In this document: positions 22,571 to 32,784 of the stretch, piece after piece
How positions within the stretch are numbered: position 1 is the first letter of the stretch
Layout: each line of letters starts with the position of its first letter
DNA from: Thereva unica
Taxonomy: Eukaryota > Arthropoda > Insecta > Diptera > Therevidae
Assembly: GCA_949987705.1 (NCBI GenBank)
Contig: CATLJY010000209.1
Span: 1 to 64,000 of the forward strand
Reading direction: 5' to 3'
DNA: 64,000 nt
Made by a program: the position numbers and the translations under genes
Notes under the pieces: generated by a model
Databases searched by the model: none
The model's input: only the letters and a program-made list of their open reading frames with translations
What the model was told of the DNA's origin: nothing

Positions 22571-24214
22571 TTGACTCTGATGGTTGCGGCGAATGTGATG
22601 CCGGGAAATATCCCCGAGAACGTGGCGATTGAACCTGCGCAACCGAAGTCCCGTTACAAGTCAAGTTTTGGTATTGACTTTAGTAACATTCGTGGACTTC
22701 ATGCGAATTTCTCTTTTGTTGAGTGCCACTTATCCAATTACAAACCCCCAATCTTCGCACTTAGTGAAACCCAAATATCACCCGATAATGACTTAGGTTA
22801 TTACCAGGTGTCGGGGTACACTTTAGTGCACAATCTCTCCCCCCATAGGGGTATTGCCATTTATGTTAGGGACGACGTGGCTTATTATAAAATATACTCA
22901 AGCACGACTTCAGATTTTAATTATCTTTGGATTAAAATCATATTCCAAAGCCACGTAATATTCTTCTGCTTCCTATACAGAAGCCCTAACATAAGTAACG
23001 AAGCCTCCACCTTATCTTTTGATAAAATTTCCGAACAAATCTCGGGATTTTTGTCGTCCAATCCTGAGTGTGAAATCATCGTTGCGGGTGATTTCAATGT
23101 TCACAACGTTAAATGGCTGACTTACTCAAATGGCACCAGTATTTCTGGCAAGGACGTCGAGCTCTTTGCAGACATCAATAACTTGCATCAAATTGTGGAT
23201 CATCCCACAAGAGTCCCTGATGCTGCTGGTCAAGGAAGATATCTCCTTGATCTTTTCCTTACTTCTCATCCAGCGCGTTACTCCGTCGAAGTTGATTCAC
23301 CTCTCGGCAATTCAGACCACTGCCTAATCAGCGCTAACTTCCCATTCGAATTTCCCACCCCTCCCAAACCAGTTCGAAGAACTGTATGGCATTATGGGAA
23401 GGCCAATTGGCTGGGGCTTATTAATTTTTTCCAGTCTACAGACTGGAATCTGTGTTTCCGGAATAGAAACGCCAACTCTGCCGCTATCCGTATCACCAGG
23501 ATCATACAGGCAGGAATGCATTTATTCATTCCCCATTCTACCAAATCTGTGAAGCCTAGGCCTAACAGATGGTTTAATCGGGAGTGTATGAATGCAATCA
23601 AAACTAAAGAAGCCGCCTTTCGAGCTTACAAGAGCTCCCCGAGTGAATCGCTCCGTATAGAGTACATACAACAAAGAAATTCTTGTAAAGCCACCATCAA
23701 GAAAGTCAAAACCTTATTTGACAACAAATTGAGAAGTAAACTCCTAAATGCAACCTCCGGTAGCAAAAACTTCTGGTCCTTGGTAAGTTCCATCAAGAAG
23801 AATTTCACTACAACTTCAACCCCTTCCTTTATTCACAATGAGAAGGTAATAACAGACAGCAAATCCAAGGCCAATTTATTAGCATCTCTGTTTGCTTCAA
23901 ATTCTTCTCTACCCCAAAATGATACGCTACCCCCGGTCCTCGAGCACAGCGCTCATTCAATGGACAGGGTTTTCTTCAGGACTCGCGAGGTGTACAGGTG
24001 CCTCAAAGAGCTCGATGCCAACAAATCCACTGGACCCGATAATATACCCCCTATCGTCTTAAAACAATGCGCCTCACCTTTGGCTAAACCTCTGCGCAAA
24101 TTATTTTCCCTGTCATATTTCTCCGGAGTTTATCCCGACTCTTGGAAACTTGCCCATGTTCAGCCCATACCGAAAAAGGTGACTCCAGCGATCCCTCCAA
24201 CTACCGCCCAATAG
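22571..24214 (+). CDS. LINE polyprotein, endonuclease and RT N-terminal part
   Basis: A 547-codon frame. Residues about 34-255 form an APE endonuclease: N39 in NIRGLH, E66 in SETQ, D174 and N176 in GDFN, and S248-D249-H250 in SDH are all present, so the nuclease active site looks intact. Residues about 255-470 are a basic linker (RPNRWFNRECMNAIKTKEAA). From about 480 the RT begins with LKELDANKSTGPDNIPPIVL. The frame leaves the RT at PIPKKV because one base is missing from the A-run near 24176-24180, and it ends 11 codons later. The true start is unclear; the first Met lies 39 residues before the endonuclease motif. Confidence 0.8.
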   Translation: MTLMVAANVMPGNIPENVAIEPAQPKSRYKSSFGIDFSNIRGLHANFSFVECHLSNYKPPIFALSETQISPDNDLGYYQVSGYTLVHNLSPHRGIAIYVRDDVAYYKIYSSTTSDFNYLWIKIIFQSHVIFFCFLYRSPNISNEASTLSFDKISEQISGFLSSNPECEIIVAGDFNVHNVKWLTYSNGTSISGKDVELFADINNLHQIVDHPTRVPDAAGQGRYLLDLFLTSHPARYSVEVDSPLGNSDHCLISANFPFEFPTPPKPVRRTVWHYGKANWLGLINFFQSTDWNLCFRNRNANSAAIRITRIIQAGMHLFIPHSTKSVKPRPNRWFNRECMNAIKTKEAAFRAYKSSPSESLRIEYIQQRNSCKATIKKVKTLFDNKLRSKLLNATSGSKNFWSLVSSIKKNFTTTSTPSFIHNEKVITDSKSKANLLASLFASNSSLPQNDTLPPVLEHSAHSMDRVFFRTREVYRCLKELDANKSTGPDNIPPIVLKQCASPLAKPLRKLFSLSYFSGVYPDSWKLAHVQPIPKKVTPAIPPTTAQ

Positions 24215-24780
24215 CAATTACTTCTATTCTCTCCAAAACCATGGAGACGATAATCAACAAAAAGCTAATGGGATATCTAGAATCCAACCAACTTATCAAC
24301 GACAAACAATACGGCTTCCGACAAAAAAGATCCACTGGTGATCTTTTAGTTTGCCTTACAGAGCACCTCAGCCGAAGTTTGCATGGATCTGGTGAATCCA
24401 GTTTGGTTGCTTTGGATATCTCCAAGGCTTTTGATAGAGTATGGCACTCAGCCTTGTTAGCTAAACTCAAAGCTATTGGAATTGACTCGCTTCTGTATAA
24501 GTGGGTTGAGAGTTTCCTTTCCGTCCGTTCAATTAAGGTAGTTTTGGATGGCGTCAAATCTGAATCTCATCCCATCTCGGCGGGAGTCCCCCAGGGGTCA
24601 ATTTTATCACCGGCCCTATTTCTCATCTTTATAAATGACCTACTTTCAGTCCCCTGCAACCCACTTCTCAGCTTCGCTGACGACGGTACTCTACGTTACT
24701 CGTACAGCTTCGATACAAGACAGACTCATGCCAGATCCTGTCTTGATGATCGCGAACTAACGACATTGAACTTATTATAG
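24142..24780 (+). CDS. LINE reverse transcriptase core (frame 2)
   Basis: Continues the polyprotein after the first frameshift, from GDSSDPSNYRPIAITSILSK. Motif A is VALDISKAFDRVW, motif B AGVPQGSILSPALF, and motif C FADD at 24673-24684, so the catalytic aspartates are kept. The frame ends at LTTLNLL because of a second frameshift near 24766; the expected sequence resumes as DIELIIEWGKKNRVEFN in the next frame. RT copies RNA into DNA at the nicked target site. Confidence 0.8.
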   Translation: METCPCSAHTEKGDSSDPSNYRPIAITSILSKTMETIINKKLMGYLESNQLINDKQYGFRQKRSTGDLLVCLTEHLSRSLHGSGESSLVALDISKAFDRVWHSALLAKLKAIGIDSLLYKWVESFLSVRSIKVVLDGVKSESHPISAGVPQGSILSPALFLIFINDLLSVPCNPLLSFADDGTLRYSYSFDTRQTHARSCLDDRELTTLNLL

Positions 24781-24869
24781 AGTGGGGAAAAAAGAATCGT
24801 GTCGAATTCAACCCCTCCAAAACCAAGTACTGTCTTATTTCAAAGAAAAAGATCAACACATCACCATCC

Positions 24870-25520
24870 TTGACAGTGGATGGCGTGGAAGTAAAGGCCG
24901 ACCCATCCCTACACATCTTAGGCGTGACATTAGCCAAAGACTTGCGATGGAATGACCACATATTCCAAATCGCCAAACAAGCATCCCAGTGCTTGGGATT
25001 TCTTAAGAGGTGCAGGTTCCTCCTCCAGCCATCGGCCCGTGCTGTTATTTATAAATCCTACATTCGTTCTCTTCTCGAATATAACTCCCTCGTTTGGGGC
25101 GGCGCCCCAATAACCACCTTGGCATGGTTAGATAAGGTGCAAAAAAGGGCACTCAAGTTAATTGATGACGACACCGCCTGCTCCACCATCGACCCCTTGA
25201 GCCACCGTAGGAATGTAGCAGCACTGACAAAATTTTATCGCTACTATCATAGCGACTGTTCCTCCGAGTTAAACGCTCTCCTGCCTCCACGGCAATCTTA
25301 TACCCGCAACACCAGATTAGCCCACTCGTCTCATTCCCTTCACCTGCAACTCCCCCTTTCACGCACTCAACAAGATATGAATTCCTTTGTTAATAGAACA
25401 ACTCGACTGTGGAATAACCTCTCGCAGTCAGTATTTCCGAGCTCCTTCAACATCCAAAAGTTCAAACGCAGGGTTCATCACCACCTTCTTCAATACCCCC
25501 ACGTACCTTTTAATCCTTAA
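24870..25520 (+). CDS. LINE RT thumb and C-terminal domain (frame 3)
   Basis: Contains LHILGVTLAKDLRWNDHIFQ, the LGVxxxxxLxWxxHI block after the RT palm, then LLEYNSLVWGGAP and WLDKVQKRALKLIDD, and ends with FKRRVHHHLLQYPHVPFNP. The real segment starts about 24768, upstream of the first Met. The same C-terminal region is read on the minus strand at 35919-36290 and 37280-37500, and its last codons at 27480. No RNase H domain is present. Confidence 0.8.
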   Translation: MTVDGVEVKADPSLHILGVTLAKDLRWNDHIFQIAKQASQCLGFLKRCRFLLQPSARAVIYKSYIRSLLEYNSLVWGGAPITTLAWLDKVQKRALKLIDDDTACSTIDPLSHRRNVAALTKFYRYYHSDCSSELNALLPPRQSYTRNTRLAHSSHSLHLQLPLSRTQQDMNSFVNRTTRLWNNLSQSVFPSSFNIQKFKRRVHHHLLQYPHVPFNP

Positions 25521-25553
25521 TCTATACCCCTCCCCATCCCCCCGTACTAAGCT

Positions 25554-25606
25554 TACTGCTAGACATTGCACCATGACGTGACAAATGACATGACGGACTA
25601 GTAGTA
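25554..25606 (+). other. 3'-end hairpin of the LINE
   Basis: TACTGCTAG (25554-25562) pairs with CTAGTAGTA (25598-25606) around a ~35 nt loop with CATTGCACCATGAC. Copies at 27586-27631 and 40018-40063 keep the 7-bp core stem with A-U replaced by G-U or the reverse. It lies about 40 nt before the poly(A) and may be the RNA structure bound by the element's RT (inference). Confidence 0.5.
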
Positions 25607-25660
25607 CAAAGGGTGACTCCTGAGCTTAGCACTGCCACATAAAAAAAAAAAAAAAAAAAA

Positions 25661-25880
25661 GACGTCACAAGGGTGAACGGGAATATGTACTCCCAATTAC
25701 ACCGGGAGATGAAGAGAAGTGCCCGGCGTGATAAAAGGCAGCAGATAAATGAGCTCGCATAAAAGGCGGAAAATGCGGATTTGACAAACGTTCATTAAGT
25801 TTGTTCGTCCATTTACGTGGGTGCAAGAAACTATGAAGCAACTAAAAACGAATCCTAAATGAAGTCAATGACGTTGTGGC
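25661..25880 (+). pseudogene. RTE-like LINE linker, continuation of 21210-21763
   Basis: Just after the poly(A) the translation reads YSQLHREMKRSARRDKRQQI, then NELA, a stop and KAENAD. This matches the VKRSxRxDKRxxxxxLAxxAExAA linker found between endonuclease and RT in RTE-like elements (family knowledge). It is best read as the continuation of the element interrupted at 21764 and about 22193. The RT does not follow; the frame decays by 25850. Confidence 0.6.
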
Positions 25881-26268
25881 GCGGTGTTACTATTTCGAGT
25901 TTCACAAATTCCCCTTACAACCTAGTGAATTCCATTTCACCCCTTGGGTAATGAATTTCGAAAAATCCTGAAACACGCGTTTCATTGTTTATGGTGAGGA
26001 GTATTTTTACTAAGTTTGAAGAAAATCTAGCTAAAGAAATAAAATTCCCCTTACAACCAATTCAACCCCATTTCCCGACCTATTTCAACCCCTTCAACCC
26101 TTTTTTCTCGACAAAAAGCCTATGTTCTTCTGCAAGGTCTAAACTATCTCTGTAGCAAATTTCTTCAAAATCGGTTCAGTGGTTTAGGCGTGAAAGCGTA
26201 ACAGAGACACAGACAGACAGACAGGCAGAGTTACTTTCGCATTTATAATATTAGTAAGGATAGGAGCG
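25881..26268 (+). repeat. RTE-type 3' tail / SINE-like repeat
   Basis: Contains AAAATCGGTTCAGTGGTTTA, GGCGTGAAAGCGTAACAGAG, an (ACAG)n tract and TTTATAATATTAGTAAGGAT. This is the widely shared arthropod 3'-end signature of RTE elements and the SINEs they mobilise (family knowledge). Upstream, ATTCCCCTTACAACC occurs twice (25908 and 26042). No coding frame. Confidence 0.7.
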
Positions 26269-26281
26269 TAACAAACTACAA

Positions 26282-26459
26282 TCAAACAAGGTATTCAGGC
26301 CAGGTATTCTGAACTACGCTGGAATTTTCTTACAAAGTAACATAAATTTTAAATTCGAAATTACTCTCCATTACAGCAGAGTTTAAGCTAACTATGTACG
26401 AAAATTTCAGCGGAATCAACTCCAGCGTAGTTTAGAAATGGCCTGAATTCTTTGTTTGA
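26282..26459. mobile_element. 178-bp MITE with ~45-bp inverted ends
   Basis: TCAAACAAGGTATTCAGGCC on the left is complemented by GGCCTGAATTCTTTGTTTGA on the right. The match continues with (T)CTGAACTACGCTGGAA against TCCAGCGTAGTTTAGAA. No target duplication is clear, and no coding frame. Confidence 0.7.
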
Positions 26460-26488
26460 CTGACTTAGTAGTTCGTTTGTCATCAGGG

Positions 26489-26795
26489 TAATCCTGTATT
26501 TCCATGCAAAGTTTACCCTGGGTTTTCTCAGAGTAGGCACCAATGGAAACGGGGGTTGAGTAAAGTTTTGTTAAATTCAAGTAAACTCAACGAAACCAGT
26601 CCGGTTAAGCCGAGTTTTGAATATGTGGGTGTTTGAGTATCCTTTACTACACAAATACAAACGGCAACGAAATGTAGAATTATTTATCGTCACTTTCACC
26701 CAGAGCCGCCATGGAAACAGAATCTCGTTAACTTAACGGAAAAATTGTTCTGTTTACTCTACCAAAACTCTACCTCGGTTCATGGAAACACAGTA
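26489..26795. mobile_element. diverged inverted-repeat element
   Basis: TCCTGTATTTCCATGCAAAG at the left and CATGGAAACACAGTA at the right are complementary with mismatches, followed inward by matching ACCCTGGGTTTTCTCAGAGTA and TACTCTACCAAAACTCTACC. It is probably an old MITE. Ends are approximate. Confidence 0.45.
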
Positions 26796-26871
26796 ATGTA
26801 CGTGGGGAATCCCCTGACATAGGTGTAGGGTAACTTAACATTTACACGAACACTTAGTATTGCTTAGCCTG

Positions 26872-27036
26872 GTTCCACACGAGCGTACACATGACCCAAA
26901 AAAGTCGGCTGTAAAGGTGTTTTATAGAGAAGAGGGTGAGAGAGGACGATGGAATGGACACAATGGACTCCATAAACCACTTTTGCCGCCGACTCTACCC
27001 GTGCCGTGTGTTCGTTCGTGAGGAATCACGCTTAGT
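26872..27036. mobile_element. possible degenerate MITE
   Basis: GCCTGGTTCCACACGAGCG and GTTCGTGAGGAATCACGC are imperfect complements about 165 bp apart, without coding sequence. Weak by itself, but it sits in a row of similar elements. Confidence 0.3.
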
Positions 27037-27078
27037 AGGCAGATATCTTCAACTAACGAATTTAAATATGTGGTCTAA

Positions 27079-27396
27079 GACCTTCCTTACACGAGCCGAC
27101 TGATTTGCAATCCCAATTTCAAACTGGTTTCACAATGATCACGAGCACAGCCAGTTTGCAATCCAATTGAAATCTTTGGTCATACACGAGTACAACTGAT
27201 TTTGGATCAACCGGTGTAAGTTTTAAGGGTTTGGCATAATGTCATGTAGTTCAGATGCAGTGCAGCTCGCTTCCAACCGGCAAGCGTGAGGGGTTCAAGT
27301 TAGTTTGAAATCCCACTTCCGTACACCGACAAGATGATGAAACAGTTGCGTGTACAACTGGAATTGCAAATCAGTCGATTCGTGTTTGGAGGGCCG
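27079..27396. mobile_element. MITE with ACACGAGCCGACTGATTTGC ends
   Basis: GACCTTCCTTACACGAGCCG followed by ACTGATTTGCAAT on the left is complemented by ATTGCAAATCAGTCGATTCG and TGTTTGGAGGG on the right. Inside, ACTGG/CCAGT and TTGCAATCC motifs recur. No coding frame. Confidence 0.6.
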
Positions 27397-27469
27397 AAAT
27401 CTATTTTTATGAATACTTTGCAATATTTTTAGTATTTCTCTATTAAGTCCCGATTCTTATAACAGGTGA

Positions 27470-27670
27470 TGCTACTGCCTAAATCCCGCGAATCAGAGTT
27501 CAAACGAAAGGCTCATCGACATCTACTCACCCACTCTTCAGACCTCTAACCTATCCATTCTCCTCTATCCTTCAAATCAAGCTTACTACTAGACATTGCA
27601 CCATGACTTGAACGACATGACAGACTAGTAGAACAAAGGGTAATTCCTAATCTTGACTTTACCACATAAA
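27470..27670 (+). mobile_element. 3' end of the 22-25 kb LINE family
   Basis: Reads SEFKRKAHRHLLTHSSDL then stop, matching the last codons of the polyprotein at 25460-25520. It then has the shared 3' sequence (AAGCTTACTACTAGACATTG ... ACCACATAAAAAAAA). A typical dead-on-arrival 5'-truncated insertion of about 200 bp. Confidence 0.8.
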
Positions 27671-30094
27671 AAAAAATAGAAGAAGAAGGATAAATGTTTA
27701 AGAACTCCTATTTTAAAACCGAAATAAGGAAATATATTAGCCAAATTTATATTTGACATTCTTCATTTAAGAATCATCTTTATTTAATCCCACTTTAACA
27801 CTAATGATATAGTACTTTACTACCTCCAGTTTAACATTCTTCTATACATGACAAAGCGCACACAAGCTGCAGGTAACAATCATAGCAACATGTGATTGCT
27901 TCTACATGACAATTGATACTGTCTCAGGATGGGTACCCATACATTACGAGTACGTACCACACACAAAATGACTAATCCTCCCTCCAAATTGCGGGTAATG
28001 AAAACTTCAACTTAGCAGTATCAGTGGAAGTATACAGCAGAAAGCCATGAAAATTTTATATCCTTAATGCACGAAAGGAGCACTTAAACCGCCAACAATT
28101 AAGCTAAAGCGGTTTTCATAGAAGTAACTTCGATGGCTGTGTCTTATCATTTAAAGTTTAAAGCCGTCTTACCTTTAGCTGTGGCAAGTGTTGATTATCA
28201 CCACCAACGGAAAAAAATCCTTTCTTCCATGAAATTGATGAAAAATCAACATTTTAACTTTTATTAGAAACTTAGGGCAACCATCCAATCGTATTTACGT
28301 AAGAGAGTCAACAATCGACAAAATTTTACCAGATCCTCATGAGATGGGTAATTGGGTATAAGATTGGTCCTGAAACGAATCAGAAAGATCCTGTTTTATT
28401 TTTTTATTTTTTTCTTGGAATGTTTTGTAAACTTTATCTTTGAAAATTTCAATTAGTAGCCACTTGGAGCAGAGCATTCCCAATGGTTTGCCTACAATAT
28501 TGATTTTCTAGGGCTATTGAGCATAAAAAGGGTCAAGTATTATTTACAAGGATCCTGTACATACTCATGAATTTTCTATCAGAAGCTCAGAAGGAATTTT
28601 TTTTTGCCATTATAAATGGACTTCGCTTGGGTAGATTCGAGATAACTAACTCAAAAAAGGACTCTCCATGCTTGTCCCATTCGTTCTTAAGACATGAGAA
28701 TATATTCTGCCCTGATCCTGTAAATTTGAACTTAATTAAAATCTAATGAAGAGGTTCGATGGTGCTGTTCCCCATTATGGCGAGCACCACCCGAGAGTCA
28801 TTATCAATGATGAATTGCATAATTTTATGAAGCTTTTAATTAAAATGCTTTTAAGGATCGCATTAAAAAGGGGCGTTGGCCTCTATATATCGCATCTCCT
28901 TCCTTCTCTAGTCTACGTCCTTTTCATCTATTAAAAACAATTTATTTTATAATTGCGGTGGTTTGAGTAATTTCTTCTGTAAAATCTGCAGCTTAACATA
29001 GTCATTAAATTTTGAGTGCTACCTTATTCCTTTTTAAATCAAGGAAACGAAACAACCCTGATGGCCGACAGGACCCTTTTTTCAAAAAAAAAAAAAAAAA
29101 ATTGCGCTCAGCCCACAGTACATGGAATAAAATTTCCGGCTAGAATTCAATTTCAGAAGAAAAAAAATCGCCATTTATCTTGAAAATACTGGAAGGGTAA
29201 AGGTAGATACTCCGAAGATATATATTCAACATCCAATTCCATCATGTTGTCAAACGAAGGATTTTCAGTGTCCTTTTTTCAGATGGGGAAAAGTTTTTGC
29301 TACTTTAGAATGCTCCGTTTAAAAATGGCACATAATATTGGGATATTGTCAGAATTCTTTGACATGAGTGACATCCAGAATTTGTCTTATAAAACCCTTT
29401 TACATTATATACCCTCAATTAGTCTCAATGTTAAGCGTTCTTTTTGTGATCCTCCCGAGAATATTATTTGCCGTAGTGTTGTTATCTTTACCCTTGGGAT
29501 TTATTTTTGTACGTTGATATGGGAAACATTTTGCCATGTACAACTGGGTATTAAAAAGAAGCAATATTTTAAAGGTTGGAGATTATTTCAAGGATTTCGG
29601 TTGCTAGGTCATAAGTATAGTAGATAGAGACTCTGTTCACAAAACGCCCTCGGGGTATACTTTATAATATACGGAAGGTGCTAGGGTAATAAAAAGTACT
29701 TCTGGTGTATGATAAACGTTTGCATGTTTTTTTGGTACAATCTTAGTGCTTTAAATAAAGTCTTGTACTTTGACTGTTCTCTTTTGGTTGATAAATATTT
29801 TTCAAACTTGTTTTGCGTTGAGAATAAATTACTGGAAAGTATAGTTTTCTTGTTTTCATAATCCCACCGCTGCCACCAATTTAATGTCATGAAATAGCAC
29901 GAAAAACTAAACCATATCGAATGATTAAAATTATATTGGCCAGCACGAAATGTACGTAACTGTTACTTTTTATTCCCTAAGTTTTCTGTGGTATGGGTAG
30001 GTAGGTAGTAACGGCGGTTCCATTCAAGCAGTATGCTGGAACACAATAGGTGCGCTAAGGCGCCTACTGGCCTGTTCCTTTCCACAGCATCGGC
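27671..30094. other. no gene identified (about 2.4 kb)
   Basis: A/T-rich sequence. The longest frame (29244-29627, +, 127 codons, starting MLSNEGFSVSFFQMGKSFCY) has no recognisable family and looks accidental. AAGGATTTCGGTTGCTAGGT (29590) resembles a phrase at 21012, hinting at a small dispersed repeat. A 17-A run lies at about 29084. Confidence 0.4.
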
Positions 30095-31800
30095 AGGAGG
30101 TACTATACGGAATTCTCAATCTGCCTAATTGGCTAGCACCCCGCAGTCTCTGGTTGTTGTAAAAAGGCTAAGTGTTATTAGCCGTGCAGCATAATGATAA
30201 GCTTTTCCCTATGGGGCCAGCTGATGAGAGGTAGTACAGGGAGTTACTTTCTTTAGTACGCACAGCAGCTGGCTTCTACATATTGGCCTCTTGTGAGAGT
30301 TGCCCCACTCTGCCCAACTTATCTGCCGTAGCGTTGTCCTCAATCTTCCTGTGACCCGATGCCCACTGAAGAGTGACTTTGTTTGTCCCAGCCAGAGAAA
30401 ACAGTTCATTCTGACAGTTTTCGATCAGCTTGGAGATGATGGATGAGAGCCGACCTCAATTATTCCTTGTTGGCCGCTTGTCTATCTGATAACAGAATTA
30501 CAATGGTTCGCGGCCTTACCGATTGCTCGACTATATTTCACGGCAGGCTAGAAAAATTGCCAAAATTCCTGCCTGGAAAGGCCTGGCGAACTAAGGCAGG
30601 CGGCAGCATTTTAGAAAATTAAGAAAAAATTCCAGCCCCTACAACCGACTCTGATTTTGATCCTTCTGTGGTCCTTGTCGGGTTGGAAAACTTCCAATAT
30701 CTCTCTGGTAGGGATCCGGGTATTGAGGGATCTGGCGAAATTGAATTCTGTAACCATCTAGTCGGTAGGCCCTACTACCGCTTGCTGTGGTAGAGAGAGA
30801 GCATCATATTGCTAGGCTCGTAGGTCTTATCGCCCCGGAATTGCTTCACGCAGCCAAAGGGCTGTGCAAGCCCCCTGCTGCCTGAAGTATAAATCAGGTG
30901 GTAGCGAATCGAGAATTACGTTGAGTGCTCCGTTGGCGTGTTAAACATGACGCGCGTTAGTTCGAGGCAAGTCAATGTTTAGACTTAACCCAGTCTTGAT
31001 TTGTTATATTCTTTGAAAAGAGCGGGTCACTATACTGCCATATGTCAACACTGGTCTAATCATTGCAGTGTATAGCCTGCGAACCATGTACGGCTTCAAA
31101 CACCATATCTTGCAGGAATTCTGCTTACTTTTGAAAGCTGTACTGGCCTTTTTTGCCTTTCTGCGATATTTAACCTCCAATTCAGTTTTGGGTCCGGAAA
31201 AAGAACCATGTGGAAACTGACTGATATAGGCTCAGTACACAATCGTTAATTGAAAGGTAAACTAAAGGTGGGTATTCTAGTCCTGTTGGTGAAAAGCATC
31301 AGTTCTGTTTTTTCTAGGTCGACGGTTAGCCAGCAAGAGCCCTCTCATAAAAGATCCTTTTACATATATCTGGCAAAACTTCAAAGGTAAACTGTTTGTA
31401 TTCTAGAGAGTACTCCATGGTGCACGCTACTTTGTGAAAAGTATTTTCCATCGATCTGCCTTTTGAATCTGCCTGCTGAGATGTATACATAGGGACCGCT
31501 GCTATGGAGTTATGGAGGTATAGGTCTAGCATGCTTTCGAGGGTCTTTAGGAAAAAGTATGACAAGCTTTTTGGCTAATAATCTTTTGCCCGCGTCTGCC
31601 GATCTTTGGGATAAAGATCACTTTGATCCTGATGCATCAACTGCACACATAACTGTAGTGTAAGCTGCAGGGACTCGAACGTAACCGAAAATGCGGTAAA
31701 TTGACCAACTTTGATTTTACTAAATATAACCTCGGCTTGAAGAGAACCTGCACGACATTCTTCAACCAATGAAGTCCACAGTGGCCGAATGCAAGAGTTA
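30095..31800 (-). pseudogene. I/R1-clade LINE: RT, thumb and RNase H remnant
   Basis: Minus strand, high to low coordinates. RT entry KTLESMLDLYLHNSIAAVPM followed by KGRSMENTFHKVACTMEY (31565-31326); the thumb with VKYRRKAKKASTAFKSK, then KPYMVRRLYTAMIRPVLTYG (31200-31000); then an RNase H segment with VTLQWASGHRKIEDNATADK (30390-30310). RNase H with the motif GHxxIExNxxAD is typical of I, R1 and related clades (family knowledge). The RT palm with its YADD motif is deleted between about 31330 and 31280, and frames shift several times, so it is inactive. Confidence 0.75.
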
Positions 31801-32760
31801 TCGCGGTATTAGCCTCCTTTTGATTGTCGGTAACAGAAACAGATTGGCAGAAACAGAAACAGAAATATCGAGCAAACGAGCCGGAAGGAACTAGCGGAAT
31901 TTAGACCATATCGAGGATGCCCTGATCAAATACTCGATCTTCGTTAACTAATGGGAGAAAGAATTCGTCGTGGCAAACGAACTGTCGTCGCTTTCATCGA
32001 TTTTAAATCCGCTTTCGATTGCATCGATTGGCACAGCTTGTTGAGAGCCTTTGGAAGCCGAACCCGTGCCATGGAAAATTATCCAACTTTTCCAAGCGTC
32101 GTACGATGCGACTTATCGGAGGAACAGGAGAAACAGGTGCCCGACAAGAAGACGTCGCTTCGCCACTTCTCTTCAACCTTGTGATCGACGCGATTATGCG
32201 TGAAGCATTCGATAGACGACGCGGCGCTCGATACGACGACAACAACTTCGTACCGACTTGATGTTGGCCTACGAAAGCACCATCTTCGCCGACACGGGTG
32301 TCGAAGTAACGGACATCTTATTAGACATTTCCCGCATGGCCCAGTTGTACGTTGAAAATTAAACCAAAATGCTCACAACGGACGGATCATCGGAAACGTG
32401 GACACTGCTCAAGCCGCACGTCAGCAAGCTCTCTTCCAAATGCGATGCTTGAGGCAGATTCTCGGTGTCTCTTTCCGCGATTGCCTTCGAAACGAGACAG
32501 TTGGGACAAGATGCGATCAACAGATACTGATCGAAGAATAAATACAAAAATGTCATCTGCGGAGGTTTGCCGAATGGATGATAACTACTCGCCGAATGGA
32601 GGATAACACTACTGGAGAATTCAGCGATCGGCACGGAAGAAAACCTAGGTAAAGAATATCGAGGGCGACTTAAAGAATCAACGATTGTCAGTTATCGAGA
32701 CACGAGATGTCGCCGAAAATAGTTAAGAATGGAAACGAATGGGGTTCGAGACCCATCGAG
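31800..32760 (+). pseudogene. RTE-type LINE: RT palm to C-terminus, decayed
   Basis: Starts at YRGISLL, then RIRRGKRTVVAFIDFKSAFD holds RT motif A. A deletion follows, then ASPLLFNLVIDAIMREAFD (motif B region). Motif C has become LMLAYESTIFADTG, with the catalytic DD replaced. Further on are MRCLRQILGVSLRDCL and the tail TIVSYRDTR. The tail also matches 35620-35830, and the whole matches the minus-strand copy at 53940-56375. It begins right where the minus-strand I/R1 remnant ends, so the two lie head to head. The copy is inactive. Confidence 0.75.
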
Positions 32761-32784
32761 GTGCAGGTGATTTGACTTACTCCA

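Larger units (their letters stand above)
22193..25660 (+). mobile_element. APE-type non-LTR retrotransposon (Jockey/CR1-like), nearly full length
   Basis: In order: an untranslated, A-rich leader (about 22193-22570), an apurinic endonuclease, a reverse transcriptase, a Cys-poor C-terminal domain, a ~100 bp 3' untranslated end and a 20-nt poly(A) (25641-25660). Two frameshifts (about 24180 and 24766) break the polyprotein. No gag-like ORF1 is found, so the element is either a single-ORF type or truncated in front. It is inserted in the linker of another LINE, pieces of which lie on both sides. Four or five further fragments of the family occur in the window. Clade assignment (Jockey/CR1/L2 group) is an inference from motif style. 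Confidence 0.85.

Noticed and set aside
22389..22664. Minus-strand ORF in the LINE leader
   Set aside because: Antisense to the LINE and without resemblance to any protein; a shadow frame. Similar antisense frames at 24201, 43055+ and 49351+ were treated alike unless they had independent support.
29244..29627. 127-codon ORF as a membrane protein gene
   Set aside because: Phe/Ile-rich composition follows the A/T-rich DNA; no signal peptide, family or splice context could be supported.
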